Shown here one piece after another: positions 23,121 to 34,305 of a stretch of 64,000 nucleotides of DNA. Source of the DNA: Alopecurus myosuroides. Taxonomy: Eukaryota; Streptophyta; Magnoliopsida; Poales; Poaceae. The stretch lies in NCBI GenBank assembly GCA_028641055.1, contig CM054062.1, forward strand, positions 14,503,639-14,567,638, written 5' to 3'. The notes beneath the pieces were generated by a model. That model worked only from the letters and a program-made list of their open reading frames with translations. It ran no database searches and had not been told where the DNA came from. Numbering within the stretch: the stretch's first letter is position 1; every line of letters begins with the position of its first letter. Both the position numbers and the translations under genes were made by a program.

Positions 23121-25324
23121 TTGAGACTAATGATGTCGCTTAGTGAATTAGTGCACGATCCCACATTTCATTTCGATGGCACAAACTATGATGTTTGGAA
23201 ATTTCGCATACTTATTTATTTTCGGGTCATGGACCCACATATGGAGAAAATTGTAGAGATGATTTTTTCTCCTCCAAAGGATCCTCAAAATCCAACTTTA
23301 GAGGAAGAGAAAAACTTATCCCTCGATACTCTTGCTATTAATGCATTTTTCCTTATTGTGAGCCTTGTAGTTATTAAACCACTCTTTCCTATCGGGAATG
23401 CTCATGAGTTATGGACAAAGCTTCAAAATAAATATGGTGTGTCCAATGTTGGAGAAGATGGTTGTTATCCCTCCACTTCCGGTCGTGATGTGTTCTCAAC
23501 TTCTTCTACTTCACCAACATGTGGTAAGCCACAAACTAATGAGATGGTGAGTAGTGATAGGCTTTGCAATAATGATAGTGAGCTTACTATTGATGATCCT
23601 TCATCTCTATCTTATTGTCATGCCTCATCTTTGGACTTAAACACAACTAGAATTAAAAATGTTTTACATGCTTGTGTTGATAGTCTTTGCATATCATGTC
23701 GACATTGCTTGACTAAATCTCATGATGATATGCTTGCTTTATCTTGTTCCCATCATAAAAATGATTGTTTTCCTCTAGTATTTGTATGGGTAACAATGTA
23801 AAGGAAACCCAACTCTCTATGGAACAAGATGTGGACTTGAGTGGTGCCTCAATTAATGATCTATCATCATCTACCACCTTTTGCCTCATGGCCAAGGATT
23901 CAAAGGTATCTTCCACTTTGAACCCCAATATATCTTATGATAGTAGTGATGATGATGTTGGTAAGGAGGTTGATGACGAGTCTAAGAAATTAGGCTTATG
24001 GTTATCAAGCCTTGTTGATGAGACCAAAGAAAATGTGAATGCTCTCCTAGAACAACTTGATAAGGCTAACTCGCTTATAGATGAAAAGGAGGATATCATC
24101 GTGACTTTGGAAAGTCATAGTGGTAGTCATTATATCAAGGACAAAGAGCTTGAAAAGGCTTTTGAGAAAGAGCGGTCCCTTAGATCTTATCTTGAAGAGA
24201 AACTATATAGTCTAGAAGAAACATATGCTATTAACATTTCTAAGCTTAGAAGGGACAATGAATTATCTCTTGCTCTTGCTAATGACCTCAAAGCTAAAAA
24301 TGTTGATGCTTGTGCTACTAACTCTATTTCTTGTGAAGCATCCACATTAAAGGAGAATGTTGAGCTACGGGCTCAACTTGAGTTGCTAACTAGTAATTAT
24401 GGGAAATTGGAAGAAACTCATGAAAAACTCTCAAGCTCTCATAAGGATCTTCTAGTCTCCCATGAGAGGCTAAAATTAGCTCATAAGGCTATTTTAACTA
24501 AGGTAACATCTTGTGAGCCTCATGTGGACAAAGGCACAATATCTACTCTAAATGCTATATTGCCTTGTGCTAGTCCTAGTAATTCATCCTCTCATAATGT
24601 TCCCACATCTTATGATGAATTGCTTTCCTTACCTTGTTGCTCTAATAATGATGCATCTAGTTCCTCTAGCTCTTGTGTTGATACTAACCATGTAGAGGGA
24701 ATCAAAGAGCTCAAGGCCCAAGTCACTTCTTTGGAGAAGACTTGGAGAAGTGTTATAAAGGGAATTCCACACTTGACAATATGTTGAGTGTCCAAAAATC
24801 CCCCAATGACAAGAGAGGACTTGGATTCATTTCCAATCACAAGAGCAAGTCCAAGGTCGACAATATGAAGGGACATGAACAAGACAAGAATTTGGCCAAG
24901 ATTGTTTGCTTCAAGTGGAAGGTTGAAGGGCATCATGTTAGATCATACCCTTTGAAGAAGAAGAAACTTAGCAAGAAGCAACAAGGAAAGCGGCCACAAG
25001 TTCAACCTCAATCTCAACTTCAAGTTGAAGAAAGGCCTCTTCCCATGAAGACTCAAGCTAATGCTTCTCAAGTTGAGAAATCAACTAAGAAGAATGGAAG
25101 GAGTCGTTGCTGCTACTTATGTCGTGAAAAGGGCCATGTTGCTTCTTCATGCACTAATGGTACACTATCCAACCCTATCATAATTGATGATGTGTATTCC
25201 ATTCGGAAGGATAATGTGGGCAATATGTTTGCCAAATATGTTGGTACTTAAAGTGGTGTCAAGAAAAGAACCATTTGGGTTGCCAAGCCTATTGTGACTA
25301 ACCTCTTAGGACCCAACTTGGTTG
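23121..25324 (+). pseudogene. Copia-like gag with coiled coil and zinc knuckles (broken)
   Basis: The N-terminal part (23121-23770) has FDGTNYDVWKFRILIYFRVM and AHELWTKLQNKYG, as in copia gag (DUF4219/UBN2 type). The middle (about 23,770-24,740) is a long charged coiled-coil segment (NALLEQLDKANSLIDEKEDI, AFEKERSLRSYLEEKLYSLE). The C-terminal part (24,742-25,250) has two zinc knuckles. The first is damaged: CFKWKVEGHHVRSY, where the second and last Cys are W and Y. The second is intact: CYLCREKGHVASSC. Frameshifts near 23,770 and 24,745 and a stop at 25249-25251 split what was one frame, which can be read on to about 25,324. Intact homologues would package element RNA. Confidence 0.8.
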
Positions 25325-25781
25325 GGGACCAACAAGCTCAAACTTGATCAATAGGTGTTATCGGAGGGCATTGGATACTTGGCTATATCATGAAGAATTA
25401 AGGGATCTTCATCACGTATATTTTCCTTAAGCCAAGTCATTTGGATTATCACGTCTCTATCTCATATTCCATGCTCCTTCTTGCGGCAAATTGTATTGAT
25501 TACATTATATATATACATTGAAAGTTGCTTGCCCCTTTGCATGTATTGGTTTTGTACCTTGCTTGTATTGTGTATATTTTGTGCTTACTACTTACTTATC
25601 CTTGAGTAATCTAGTATGTGTTTGTCGGTTCGCACAAAATGTATGTATGAGTTTGCTTTGAGCCTAATTGCATCTTGTGTGTATCTTATTTGGCTCTTTT
25701 GAGTGATTAATGTACTATCCCATTTTGGGAGAGTAATATGCCTTTGGCACTTCACAATCCTAAAATGTGTGTAAATGAGGA

Positions 25782-25830
25782 ATACCACATAGTGTTGATA
25801 TTTCAATATTATCTAGTCTCTATGTGGTAT
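25782..25830. other. Inverted repeat (hairpin), copy 1
   Basis: ATACCACATAG (25782-25792) and its perfect complement CTATGTGGTAT (25820-25830) enclose a 27-nt loop. Confidence 0.8.
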
Positions 25831-25985
25831 CTCATACTCATGAGAAATTCAAATTCTAATGTCTATTAATTATCTCAAGTTGGTCTTTGTTTGCCTCTTG
25901 CTAAGAAAATATGGATTATCACATTATGGGGGAGTAATATGTTTGTGCATATTACAAGCCTAAAGAATGTGAACATTTAAGGTTT

Positions 25986-26031
25986 TGCCACATAGAACTG
26001 CTATTGTTAATTATCTTGTTCCTATGTGGCA
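25986..26031. other. Inverted repeat (hairpin), copy 2
   Basis: TGCCACATAG (25986-25995) pairs with CTATGTGGCA (26022-26031). It is homologous to the hairpin about 204 bp to its left, with one A-T pair replaced by G-C. Confidence 0.8.
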
Positions 26032-28873
26032 TGTGTGCTCAAACAAGTTTCAATTTGCTTGAATTATTTTATTTGCTCATCTTTTGGTATCTTATTCGCG
26101 AGAGAGTTTCTTGGTGCGGTTTTTACACAAATTAGCACTAGAATTTACCTTCTCGGGAACCGGTTGCTTCTTGATATATTAATCATTTCTTTGCATGATC
26201 ATTCAACTTTTGAAGCCACCAAGAATCTCTATTTAAGTATGGTGTTTTCATTCCTATCTTTTACCACATGCTTATGTTTTGTGAATATGATTGTGAACAA
26301 ATATACCACCGAGAAATATCTCCATACATCTCTGGTCTTTGACAAGTTAAAATAATTTTTGGTAAGTTTATTGATCATATTTACTTTGGCCATTGCTCTA
26401 AAATTGCCTTGTTTCTTGCCAAGGATTTGTTTGGTTCAAACTCCGTTGTGTCTTCCTTGCTCTACTCAAAAAAAAAATTATGCTTTCTTGAGTTAGGAAA
26501 AGCAATGATCCCATTCGTGTGCACTTTAACTAAAAGTCATACTTCTTTATGTTGCATTTCTTTGGGAAGCTATCCTACATTGAGTAGAACACAATTCTTT
26601 AATTGGTATTGCATCTTATTGCTTTTCTTGAGTTTGACTAGTGTTTGAACAATATATATGGAGAGTAATGATTCCATTGTGTGCATCTTGTATTCAAATG
26701 CAATATCATAATTAATGCACTATTATTGGAAGAACTATCCTATATGTTTTTGAACACTTGTTGTCTTGAAATTGGTATTTTATCCCAATGACTTGTCTCT
26801 TTGGAAAGACGGACATTTTTCGTCTTGGTACTTTGTGTGCCATCATGAAAAGTGTAGAGTGTTTGTTTATTCTTTGATTTTGTTTTTGTTTTTGTTATCT
26901 TCTCTATTTGATTTCCTAAATCATGTGTTGATTTGGGGGTTTGATATAATTTGGACACTTCGTTTGATTTTATCTCTTGTGAGTGCCTTCTTTGTTTTAA
27001 TTGGTATTTTGTCAAATTTGTATCTTGTTTGGTTCTTCAAAGTTTTGTGCATGTATATTTACTATGTATATCCTTTGACATGCTTACTTTCGTCCAATAT
27101 ATAGGATAAACTCCTTCAAATCCTAAATGGCTAAGATGTGCATGAAATTCAAATTCATATTAATATGCACATATTTATGTGGATTTTGTCCTATGTATTG
27201 TAGTTGTTCTAACTACTTTGGACCGAATAAGTTTGGGAACCATTTTGTACTTGATTTTTGTTTTCAGGTACAATGGAGATACATTGGTTGCTTGCTCCAT
27301 TCATAAGGAAGGTGTTCTCACCATGGTATTATAGGAGTCAAGCTACGATGATTATCAAACTTGCATCCTCTTCATCACCAATGCCGTCTCGGTAACAAGT
27401 ATCTATTCCATGCATACATTTCTAGCATTCAACCTTGTGTAGGTTGCATCTTGGCATGAAGTCCATTTGTTGCATTTCATTTGGCTCTTGAAAATGTCTT
27501 ATCAAAACATCTTTATTGCAACTATGAGTAAGCCGGGATGATTACATACTAAGGGGATATTTATAATCATTTTCATGATTCACCAATCCCAAAGTATATT
27601 AATCTAGTAACTTCTACTTGAAGTCTCTCATATGGAATATTTATGAATTCTCAAAAACCATTTGAATCTTTTGTGATATGTGTTACCTTTCTCGAAGCAT
27701 TCCAACTATCACTTTTCCCTTGTGATATTTGTGATGCTTTGATGAGTTTATTGTTTGTCCATCTATATCCCATTAAGATTAAACTAAGCCTAGTGCTTTG
27801 CTTTCAAGCAAAAATCTTATTGGTATATTTATGAACCTATCTTGGATATCATGTTCTTCACCTTTGTACCTATTTTTGTGTGTGCATATTTCTTTGTGGA
27901 TATATATATCTTTGTGATTGGTGTCCACGTAGAAACTTATACACACGAGAGTAGTTACATCTTTAATTGATATTCTATTTCTTTAGTGACCATGTTTTAT
28001 TGCTTTATATTCCTTGGTGGTTCCTAAAAGGCACAAGCTTTGCTTTTCTTTTGGTATTCCTTTTGCATCTTATAAAGCTTGTGGACCTATGTGTGGTATC
28101 ATTTGTTGGTTTGTGTGTATGGGAAAGACATGATATGCACTATGTGCCCCATATATTTAAATACTATGATGAAGCTTTGCTCATCCTATTAGTCTCCTAC
28201 AAATGTCTTTCCTTGTCACACTCATCTCTTTCGGTTGAGTAAATCTTTACTTGTCGCTTCTTGATCTTAATTGCTCAACTCTTGTTTGTTTGCAAGTTTC
28301 TTTGCTTCATTTCCAATCTATTCTCTTCCTCTTGTTTGTGTTCAAAATTATCTAGAAGGGAGTGATGATTCCATGTTGTGCACATTATATAGTAATTCGA
28401 ATCTAACATTGTGCATATACCTTGGGGAGTTCCCTCTTGATTTTCTAGAACACTTGGTTGATCTTATCATAATATTGATTTTGGTCAATCGGTTCTTCGG
28501 ATCCTTTGGTTGGTTGCTTCTTTATGAAAGTATCCTTCAATTTGACTTTTCTTGTAAATCTTTGGATCCTCAATATAGTTTGATCTCCCTCCATCTATTC
28601 CTATTTGGATATATGCTCTTGATTTCACTCATATCATGAGGAATGCATACACTATGGAGGAGCTCTTATTATATTGGTCTTCTAATTTTTTTTTCCATCG
28701 GCAATGGATGCCAATGGGAGAGAAGTTTAGAGGGTTTAAGGGAATTTGGTTCTATGCTTTAGTTTCGTTCTTAAGCATTTGCCTTCCGTGCTATTGCATC
28801 CTTGCTCTTTGTTTTTCATGGTTGCTTAATTCATCATATAAACCCTCGTAAAAAGGGATTGTCATCAATTACC

Positions 28874-28886
28874 AAAATGGGGGAGA
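28874..28886 (+). promoter_or_regulatory. Polypurine tract of the copia-like element
   Basis: aaaatgggggaga, one base before the TGATAGTGC start of the 3' LTR. A matching tract on the minus strand marks the related element at 62215-62230. Confidence 0.75.
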
Positions 28887-29506
28887 TTGATAGTGCATGG
28901 TGCCCCCATATGTGGTTTTGGTAATTAATGACAATCCTTATGGACTAAAGTTTGCATTGAGTTATCCTTGTAGATCTTGTACATAGGAAATAATGGAGTT
29001 CATGTGTTCAACTCTATTAGCTTCCTTGATGGCCATTGTTATATTCAAGGATTTATATGAAGAATGGTCATGGTTTGAGTTGAGCTTATTGCTAGTGTGT
29101 CTTGAAGAAAAGTATTACGTTATCCTTCATGGTTATCTTCAAGACATCATTATTTTAAGTGAGAAGTAAAGATACAAGGTTGATCAAGCTAGTGATCAAC
29201 ACACAAAGCTACAAGATGTACCAAGTGGGATTGTGTATCTCATGGTATGGTAAGCAATTGTCAATATAGCTTTGTGATGTAACCCATATATGTGTGTGTG
29301 TCATCTCTATGTGTGGTTAGGTATCTTTCCATGGGAATGAACAAAAAGTAATATTTCATATTGCCCATGGTCTATGTCATCGTCAAGCGGTGTTCGTCAC
29401 CTAGCTTGACGTGGAAGCTCAAGTGAAGCATCTAGAAGAAATCCTATGTTTGATGCTTGCCACCCTTTTGGAGTTTGTGGCCTCGTTAAGATTTGCCATT
29501 AAGGTT

Positions 29507-29566
29507 CTCTCCCATAATGGTGTATGGGGGAGCATCCTCTCCCATAGTGGTGTATGGGGGAGCAAC
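29507..29566. repeat. 30-bp tandem duplication in the LTR
   Basis: Two consecutive units of the form ctctcccatartggtgtatg + ggggagca start at 29507 and 29537, differing at two or three sites. Confidence 0.9.
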
Positions 29567-30161
29567 TTGCAAGTCTTCATCAAGCGGAGCATGTGCTAGC
29601 AAGCACAATCAAGAAAGAAGATCCAGCTTGAGAGAGTCAAGATTGTTATCATCTAGCTCAACTGGATTGCTCAAGGCAAAGGTATGACTTAGATAGGGTA
29701 TCTATTTTACCGGTTTCATTATGCTAGTTGGGAGACCGGATTATAGGATAGGTAACCGTACTATCAAGAGGGGCTCTTGAATGCATATCTTGATCGTATC
29801 TATCGTAGAGAGCTCAAACCTTTGCATACTTGGCATAATCCTTCTTGCTTCTTATTTGGTTTTTCTCCATGTAGATCTTTTCATGTTCTTCATTTCAAGC
29901 TCAAGTTCATCAAAAATGGATTTCGTATGAAAAACTTATCGCATTTTTGTTGTTGGAGGTTTCTACCGATTATCCTTTATTGATAGGCCAAAACTTTCAT
30001 CATTTGGTTTTATATTCCCATTTTGTACTATGATGTTTCTCTGCATATTCTTGTAGTGCTCGTCGTTGCGATTTCAACGAGCCCAAGAACATCGAAAACG
30101 GAGTCCGGATGCAAAAGTTACGACCGTTTTCATATAGGGTGTTCTGCAGTTTTTTCCACCA

Positions 30162-30305
30162 CCGGAGGTTCCGGTGGTGGCTCCGCCGGAAACCCTTTCG
30201 GGATGATGTTGGCGGAACCTCCGGTGAGGGGCAGTTTTCTAGCCCTTTTGGTGTTCTAACTCATCCGGGGGCGGAGGTTCCGGTGGTTTCACCGGAGGTT
30301 CCGCC
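30162..30305. repeat. Cluster of CCGGAGGTTCCGG-type palindromes
   Basis: Alternating accggaggttccggtgg, cggcggaacctccggtg-type and caccggaggttccgcc motifs, each a near-perfect inverted repeat. The same motif family recurs at 61683-62015 in the related element. Confidence 0.75.
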
Positions 30306-31315
30306 CCTGCGCGATTTTGCCTCCAACGGTTGGATATTTGGGTGACCTAATTAAGGGGCCTTCTTCCCCAATGGTTCCCGTAACCTTTTGGGCAAGTTTG
30401 ACCTCCAAAAGCTTTCTATCTCTCAATCCCTCCAATGATTCTTGCTTCCACTTAAGGGAAAAGAGAGAGGAGATCTAGATCTACCACTTCACCAATCAAT
30501 CCCTCCTCTTTGTGAGGGGAACCTATTGGATCTAGATCTAGGGATTCATTTGTTGTTTTCCTTGTTCTTCCTCCTTCCTCCCTCCATAGCATTAGTTGCT
30601 TTGGTGGGATTTGGGAGAGAAGTTCTTGACCACTTTGTGTGTTCTTGCTATTGCATTAGGTGCATCTGTTTGAGTTCCCCACGAAATTCGTGAAAGAGAA
30701 GTTCGTGAGCTTGTTACTCTTGGGTGCTTGGACACCGGAGAGATTGTTCCTCTTGGGTGTATTGAGCACCCTAGACAGTTAGTGCTTGGGGCTTCCACCT
30801 TGTTGCAAGAAGCTTCGTTGAGAGCCTCCAATTGAGTTGTGGAGATAGCCTCAACCCCGTGTAAGGTTTGGTCAATGCCTTCAAGTCGACCTCATAGTGG
30901 AAACGAGCATCTCCGACACCGGAGAAGCTCAAGGAGAATAAGGTGTGCATATCCGTGCTATTAAGGAGCGCCTAGGTGGCTCCCCGCCTCTCCAACAAAG
31001 ACGTACTTCCCTTGGGAAGGAACTTCGGTAATCACACCGGTGTCTCCTTGTGCTTCGGTTACTTCTATACTCTAGCTTGTTACTTATGCATTTACCTTTG
31101 TGATAGCCATCATGCTTGAAGTCATCTATCTTGCTATCTCATAGTTGTATATCATGCCTAGCCTAAGTTGTTGGTGCACATAGGTAAACCTAGATTGCAT
31201 AGGTTTTCTGCTTGATAAATTAAACGCTAGTTTTATTCCGTATTTACTCAAGCCTAAACCGTAATTATTTTAAAGCGCCTATTCACCCCCTCTAGGCGGC
31301 ATCCTTCTACTTTCA

Positions 31316-33864
31316 CTACCGCCGGCAGAAGAACGTGATCCACAGTCTCCAGGTTGACGGCGTAGTCGTCTCCGATCATGCAGCCATGGCGGAGGCCTCC
31401 CACACTCACTTCGAGGGCCTGTTGGGCTCCTCGGTCGACCGGGAGTTCACCCTGGACCTAGGATTCCTGAACACTCACTCGGAGGACCTATCCGAGTTGG
31501 AGGCCCCCTTCACGGAGGTAGAGGTTTGGGAGGTGATTAAGCGACTTCCTCATGGGAAGGCGCCTGGACCAGACGGTTTCATGGCCGAGTTCCTCCAGAG
31601 CTGTTGGGGGACCGTGAAGGGGGACTTCTTGGCAAACTTCGACAAGCTCTTCACGTTGAATGGGCGCGGATTTCAGGGCTTGAATCAAGCTCTGCTGACC
31701 CTGCTGCCCAAACGTCCGGATGCTACTGCTTTGGGCGACTACCGCCCGATCAGTCTTATTCATATCTTTGCCAAGGTGGTGGCAAAGATTCTAGCGGTGA
31801 GACTGGCCCCTAGAGTGGGGACGCTGGTAGATAGCAACCAGTGCGCCTTCATCAGAAAAGTTGCATCCATGATAACTTCATGTTGGCGCAGCAAACCGCC
31901 AGACTCCTGCATAGGTCGAAAGAACCGAGGGTGATGATTAAGCTAGACATCGCCCGCGCATTTGACTCGGTTTCATGGGGATTCCTCTTTGAGATTCTTG
32001 TGAAATTAGGTTTTGGGCCGAAATTCCGGGAGTTGGTTGCCACCCTGTTGTCCACGGCGAGTACTATGGTGATGCTTAACGGGGAGCCTGGCCCCACTAT
32101 CTGGCACCGGAGGGGGTTGAGACAGGGCGACCCTCTCTCCCCCCACGCTTTTCGTCCTAGTGATGAACACGTTGAACAGGGCGCTGGCTAGGGCTGCCGA
32201 GCTAGGGATACTTCCGCGCCTCGCCCGCCGTAACTTGGCGACTTCGGTTTCGTTGTACGCGGATGATGTGATAATCTTTTGCCACCCAGATGAGACGGAA
32301 TTACGTGTTGTATGCGCAATCCTGGATCTCTTTGGTCGTGCCTCTGGATTGGTCACCAACTTCGCTAAATGTTCGGTCTCACCGATCGCCTGTCAGGAGG
32401 ATGTGGCCGATAGGGCGGCTGCAGAGATGGAGTGCCAGATGGCACCCTTCCCCGTCAAATACCTTGGCATACCACTATCCTTGACGCGACTACCGGGTGA
32501 GGCCCTGCAGCCGGTGGTGAACAGGCTGGCGGACAAGTTGCCTACATGGAAGGCATCTATGATGCCAAGGGTTGGGCGTCTGACGCTGATTTGCTCAGTG
32601 CTGGCGGCGATCCCGCTGCATCAACTCATCGTGCTGAGCTTAAACAAGAAAGTGTTGAAGCAAGTGAACAAAATCATTCGTAGCTTTCTTTGGGTGGGCA
32701 GACTCGAGGCCAAAGGAGGACACTGCCACGTCAATTGGTCTAGGGTGTGCCGCCCGTTGAAGTACGGTGGGCTGGGTATCCCGGATCTAGCCCATACGTC
32801 TATTAGTCTGAGGGTGCGGTGGCTCTGGAAGATGCGCACCGATCCCCTGCGCCCATGGCGCGGGATCGACATGCAGTTCTCCAAGGAGGAATTGCAGATC
32901 TTTGACGCCTCCACCTATATGGTGGTTGGGGATGGATCCTCCGCGCTCTTCTGGGAAGACAGATGGTTGGAGGGTCACTCCATCAGGGAGCTGGCGCCCG
33001 ACCTCTATTTGATGGTCTCTAGGCGATGCAGACGACGACGCACGATGCAGCAGGTGCTGGACGAGCGCCGCTGGATCTCTGACTTCACGGGCGCCCTTAG
33101 CCCGATGGCCCTCTGGCAGTATGTCCAGCTTTGGGCCAGGGTGCGAGAGTCACACCTCTCGGAGGCGCCGGATAGGCTCATCTGGCGCTGGATGGCGGAT
33201 GCTCAGTACTCTTCTCGATCCTGCTACAACGCCCTTTTTGAGGGATCGTTGATCTCAGGGTCCTGGAGGCTCATTTGGCGGACCTGGGCACCCCCGAGGG
33301 TGAAGTTCTTCATTTGGCTAGCCTGTCTGGACAGATGTTGGACTGGTGAGCGCTTGGCGCGTCGCGGTCTCCCCCACTCGCCGCGCTGCTTACTTTGTGA
33401 CCAGTCGGAGGAGACCATGACGCACATTCTGACAGATTGTCCCTTCTCTCGGACGATCTGGCACGAGGTGCTATCCTGGATCTGATCTACCTCGGCTCCA
33501 CCAGCAGGTGAGGGAGTATTCACGGAATGGTGGGCGCAAGTGTTGAGCGCCACTCCCAACCTGCTGCGTAAAGGCACCTCGTCCCTGATCATGCTGACGG
33601 CGTGGTAGATATGGAAGCACCGGAACGCGGCCGTCTTCGACAACACGCGCCCCTCGGTGGATCGCCTTCTCGCCATGATCAAGGCGGAGGCTCTCGAGTG
33701 GGCGTTGGCAGGTGCCCGGGTCCTTCAGTAGCTCCTCCCCTAGATAGGCCGCCTGGGTCGAGTTGTACAGCGTGGTGTTAACCCTCTGTGAGGGCCTGTA
33801 AATATTACTCTCTTTTCTATCAATGCATCGAAACGCAAAGCTTTTGCATTTTCGCAAAGAAAAA
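31316..33864 (+). pseudogene. LINE (plant L1-type) ORF2 reverse transcriptase, 5'-truncated and frameshifted
   Basis: Reverse transcriptase blocks in order: LPHGKAPGPDGFMAEFL (31,545), DYRPISLIHIFAKVVAKILA (31,737), DIARAFDSVSWGF (31,946), GLRQGDPLSP (32,116), and the catalytic YADD at 32256-32267. A zinc-binding zf-RVT-type end follows (SRSCYNALFEGS, then WAPPRVKFFIWLACLDRCWT, C-x2-C...H). Single-base frameshifts near 31,856 and in the C-run near 32,140, plus stops after 33,480, inactivate it. The tail (IKAEALEWALAGARVL, then catcgaaacgcaaagctttt and an A-rich end near 33,864) is a typical plant L1 3' end. The 5' end coincides with the copia-like LTR, so it was either cut by that insertion or truncated. 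Confidence 0.9.
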
Positions 33865-34305
33865 GACAACATGCCGTGTGCGGTATCCAGTCAAGCCTAG
33901 ATGTATCTTTTCCGTTCCAAATTCAGTGTCGCATTATAACATTAACGGAGGTAGCTAACATACATTACATGCCAGAAAAGTTGAGCCCGCCCTTTGTGGT
34001 GTATTACAACCCAAAAATTTAGGAGCACCTTAAGCAAATTATCCCTGGTCCAAAGTACACGCTGCCAAAACAGCCACATACAGATCTTTAATTTATGAAG
34101 AATTTTGAGGCTGATTTAGCCAATCACTCGCCACTGTTTATAACAAGACTTGAGAGAGTAAACATATCTTTTCTACCATATAAATCAACATATGTTATGT
34201 CTTGAGGCATACGGACAAATGGATTTAAATCTTGCAGAAAAAAGCGGCTTGATTTATTCGTCAACTAACCATCACTGTTTGAGACTTCCAAGAATCAGGT
34301 AGGTG
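33865..34305. other. Sequence between the LINE tail and the glucosylceramidase stop codon
   Basis: About 440 bp, AT-rich, no ORF of note. On the minus strand it is the expected 3' UTR and terminator region of the gene at 34306-39858. The LINE on the plus strand ends tail-to-tail with it. Confidence 0.6.

Larger units (their letters stand above)
25325..28873. other. Non-coding internal spacer of the copia-like element
   Basis: About 3.5 kb, AT-rich, with only short unrecognised ORFs and no pol motif. It contains diverged internal repeats, such as ggg(g)gagtaatatg units near 25,725 and 25,930, each followed by a hairpin, and similar gatTCCAT-type phrases near 26,670 and 28,365. This resembles LARD-type elements, where a structured RNA replaces coding sequence. 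Confidence 0.6.
22815..31315 (+). mobile_element. Copia-like non-autonomous LTR retrotransposon, 5' LTR truncated
   Basis: Parts in order: the last ~263 bp of a 5' LTR (to 23077), an initiator-Met-type primer site, a gag-like ORF broken in three places, a 3.5-kb non-coding spacer, a polypurine tract and a full 3' LTR (28888-31315). No protease, integrase or reverse transcriptase is present. The two LTR ends match closely over about 260 bp (both end gcggcatccttctactttca). The 5' LTR has lost about 2.1 kb by deletion or rearrangement, so no target duplication can be checked. Confidence 0.85.
28888..31315 (+). repeat. 3' LTR of the copia-like element
   Basis: 2,428 bp from TGATAGTGCATGGTGCCCC to gcatccttctactttca. 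It contains a 30-bp tandem duplication (29507-29566) and a GC-rich cluster of palindromic CCGGAGGTTCCGG-type motifs (about 30162-30305). Its 3' third is related to the minus-strand LTR at 61121-62214. Confidence 0.85.

Noticed and set aside
25588..28851. Many short ORFs in the copia-like spacer
   Set aside because: Phe/Leu/Ser/Ile-rich translations of AT-rich DNA without motifs or consistent codon use.
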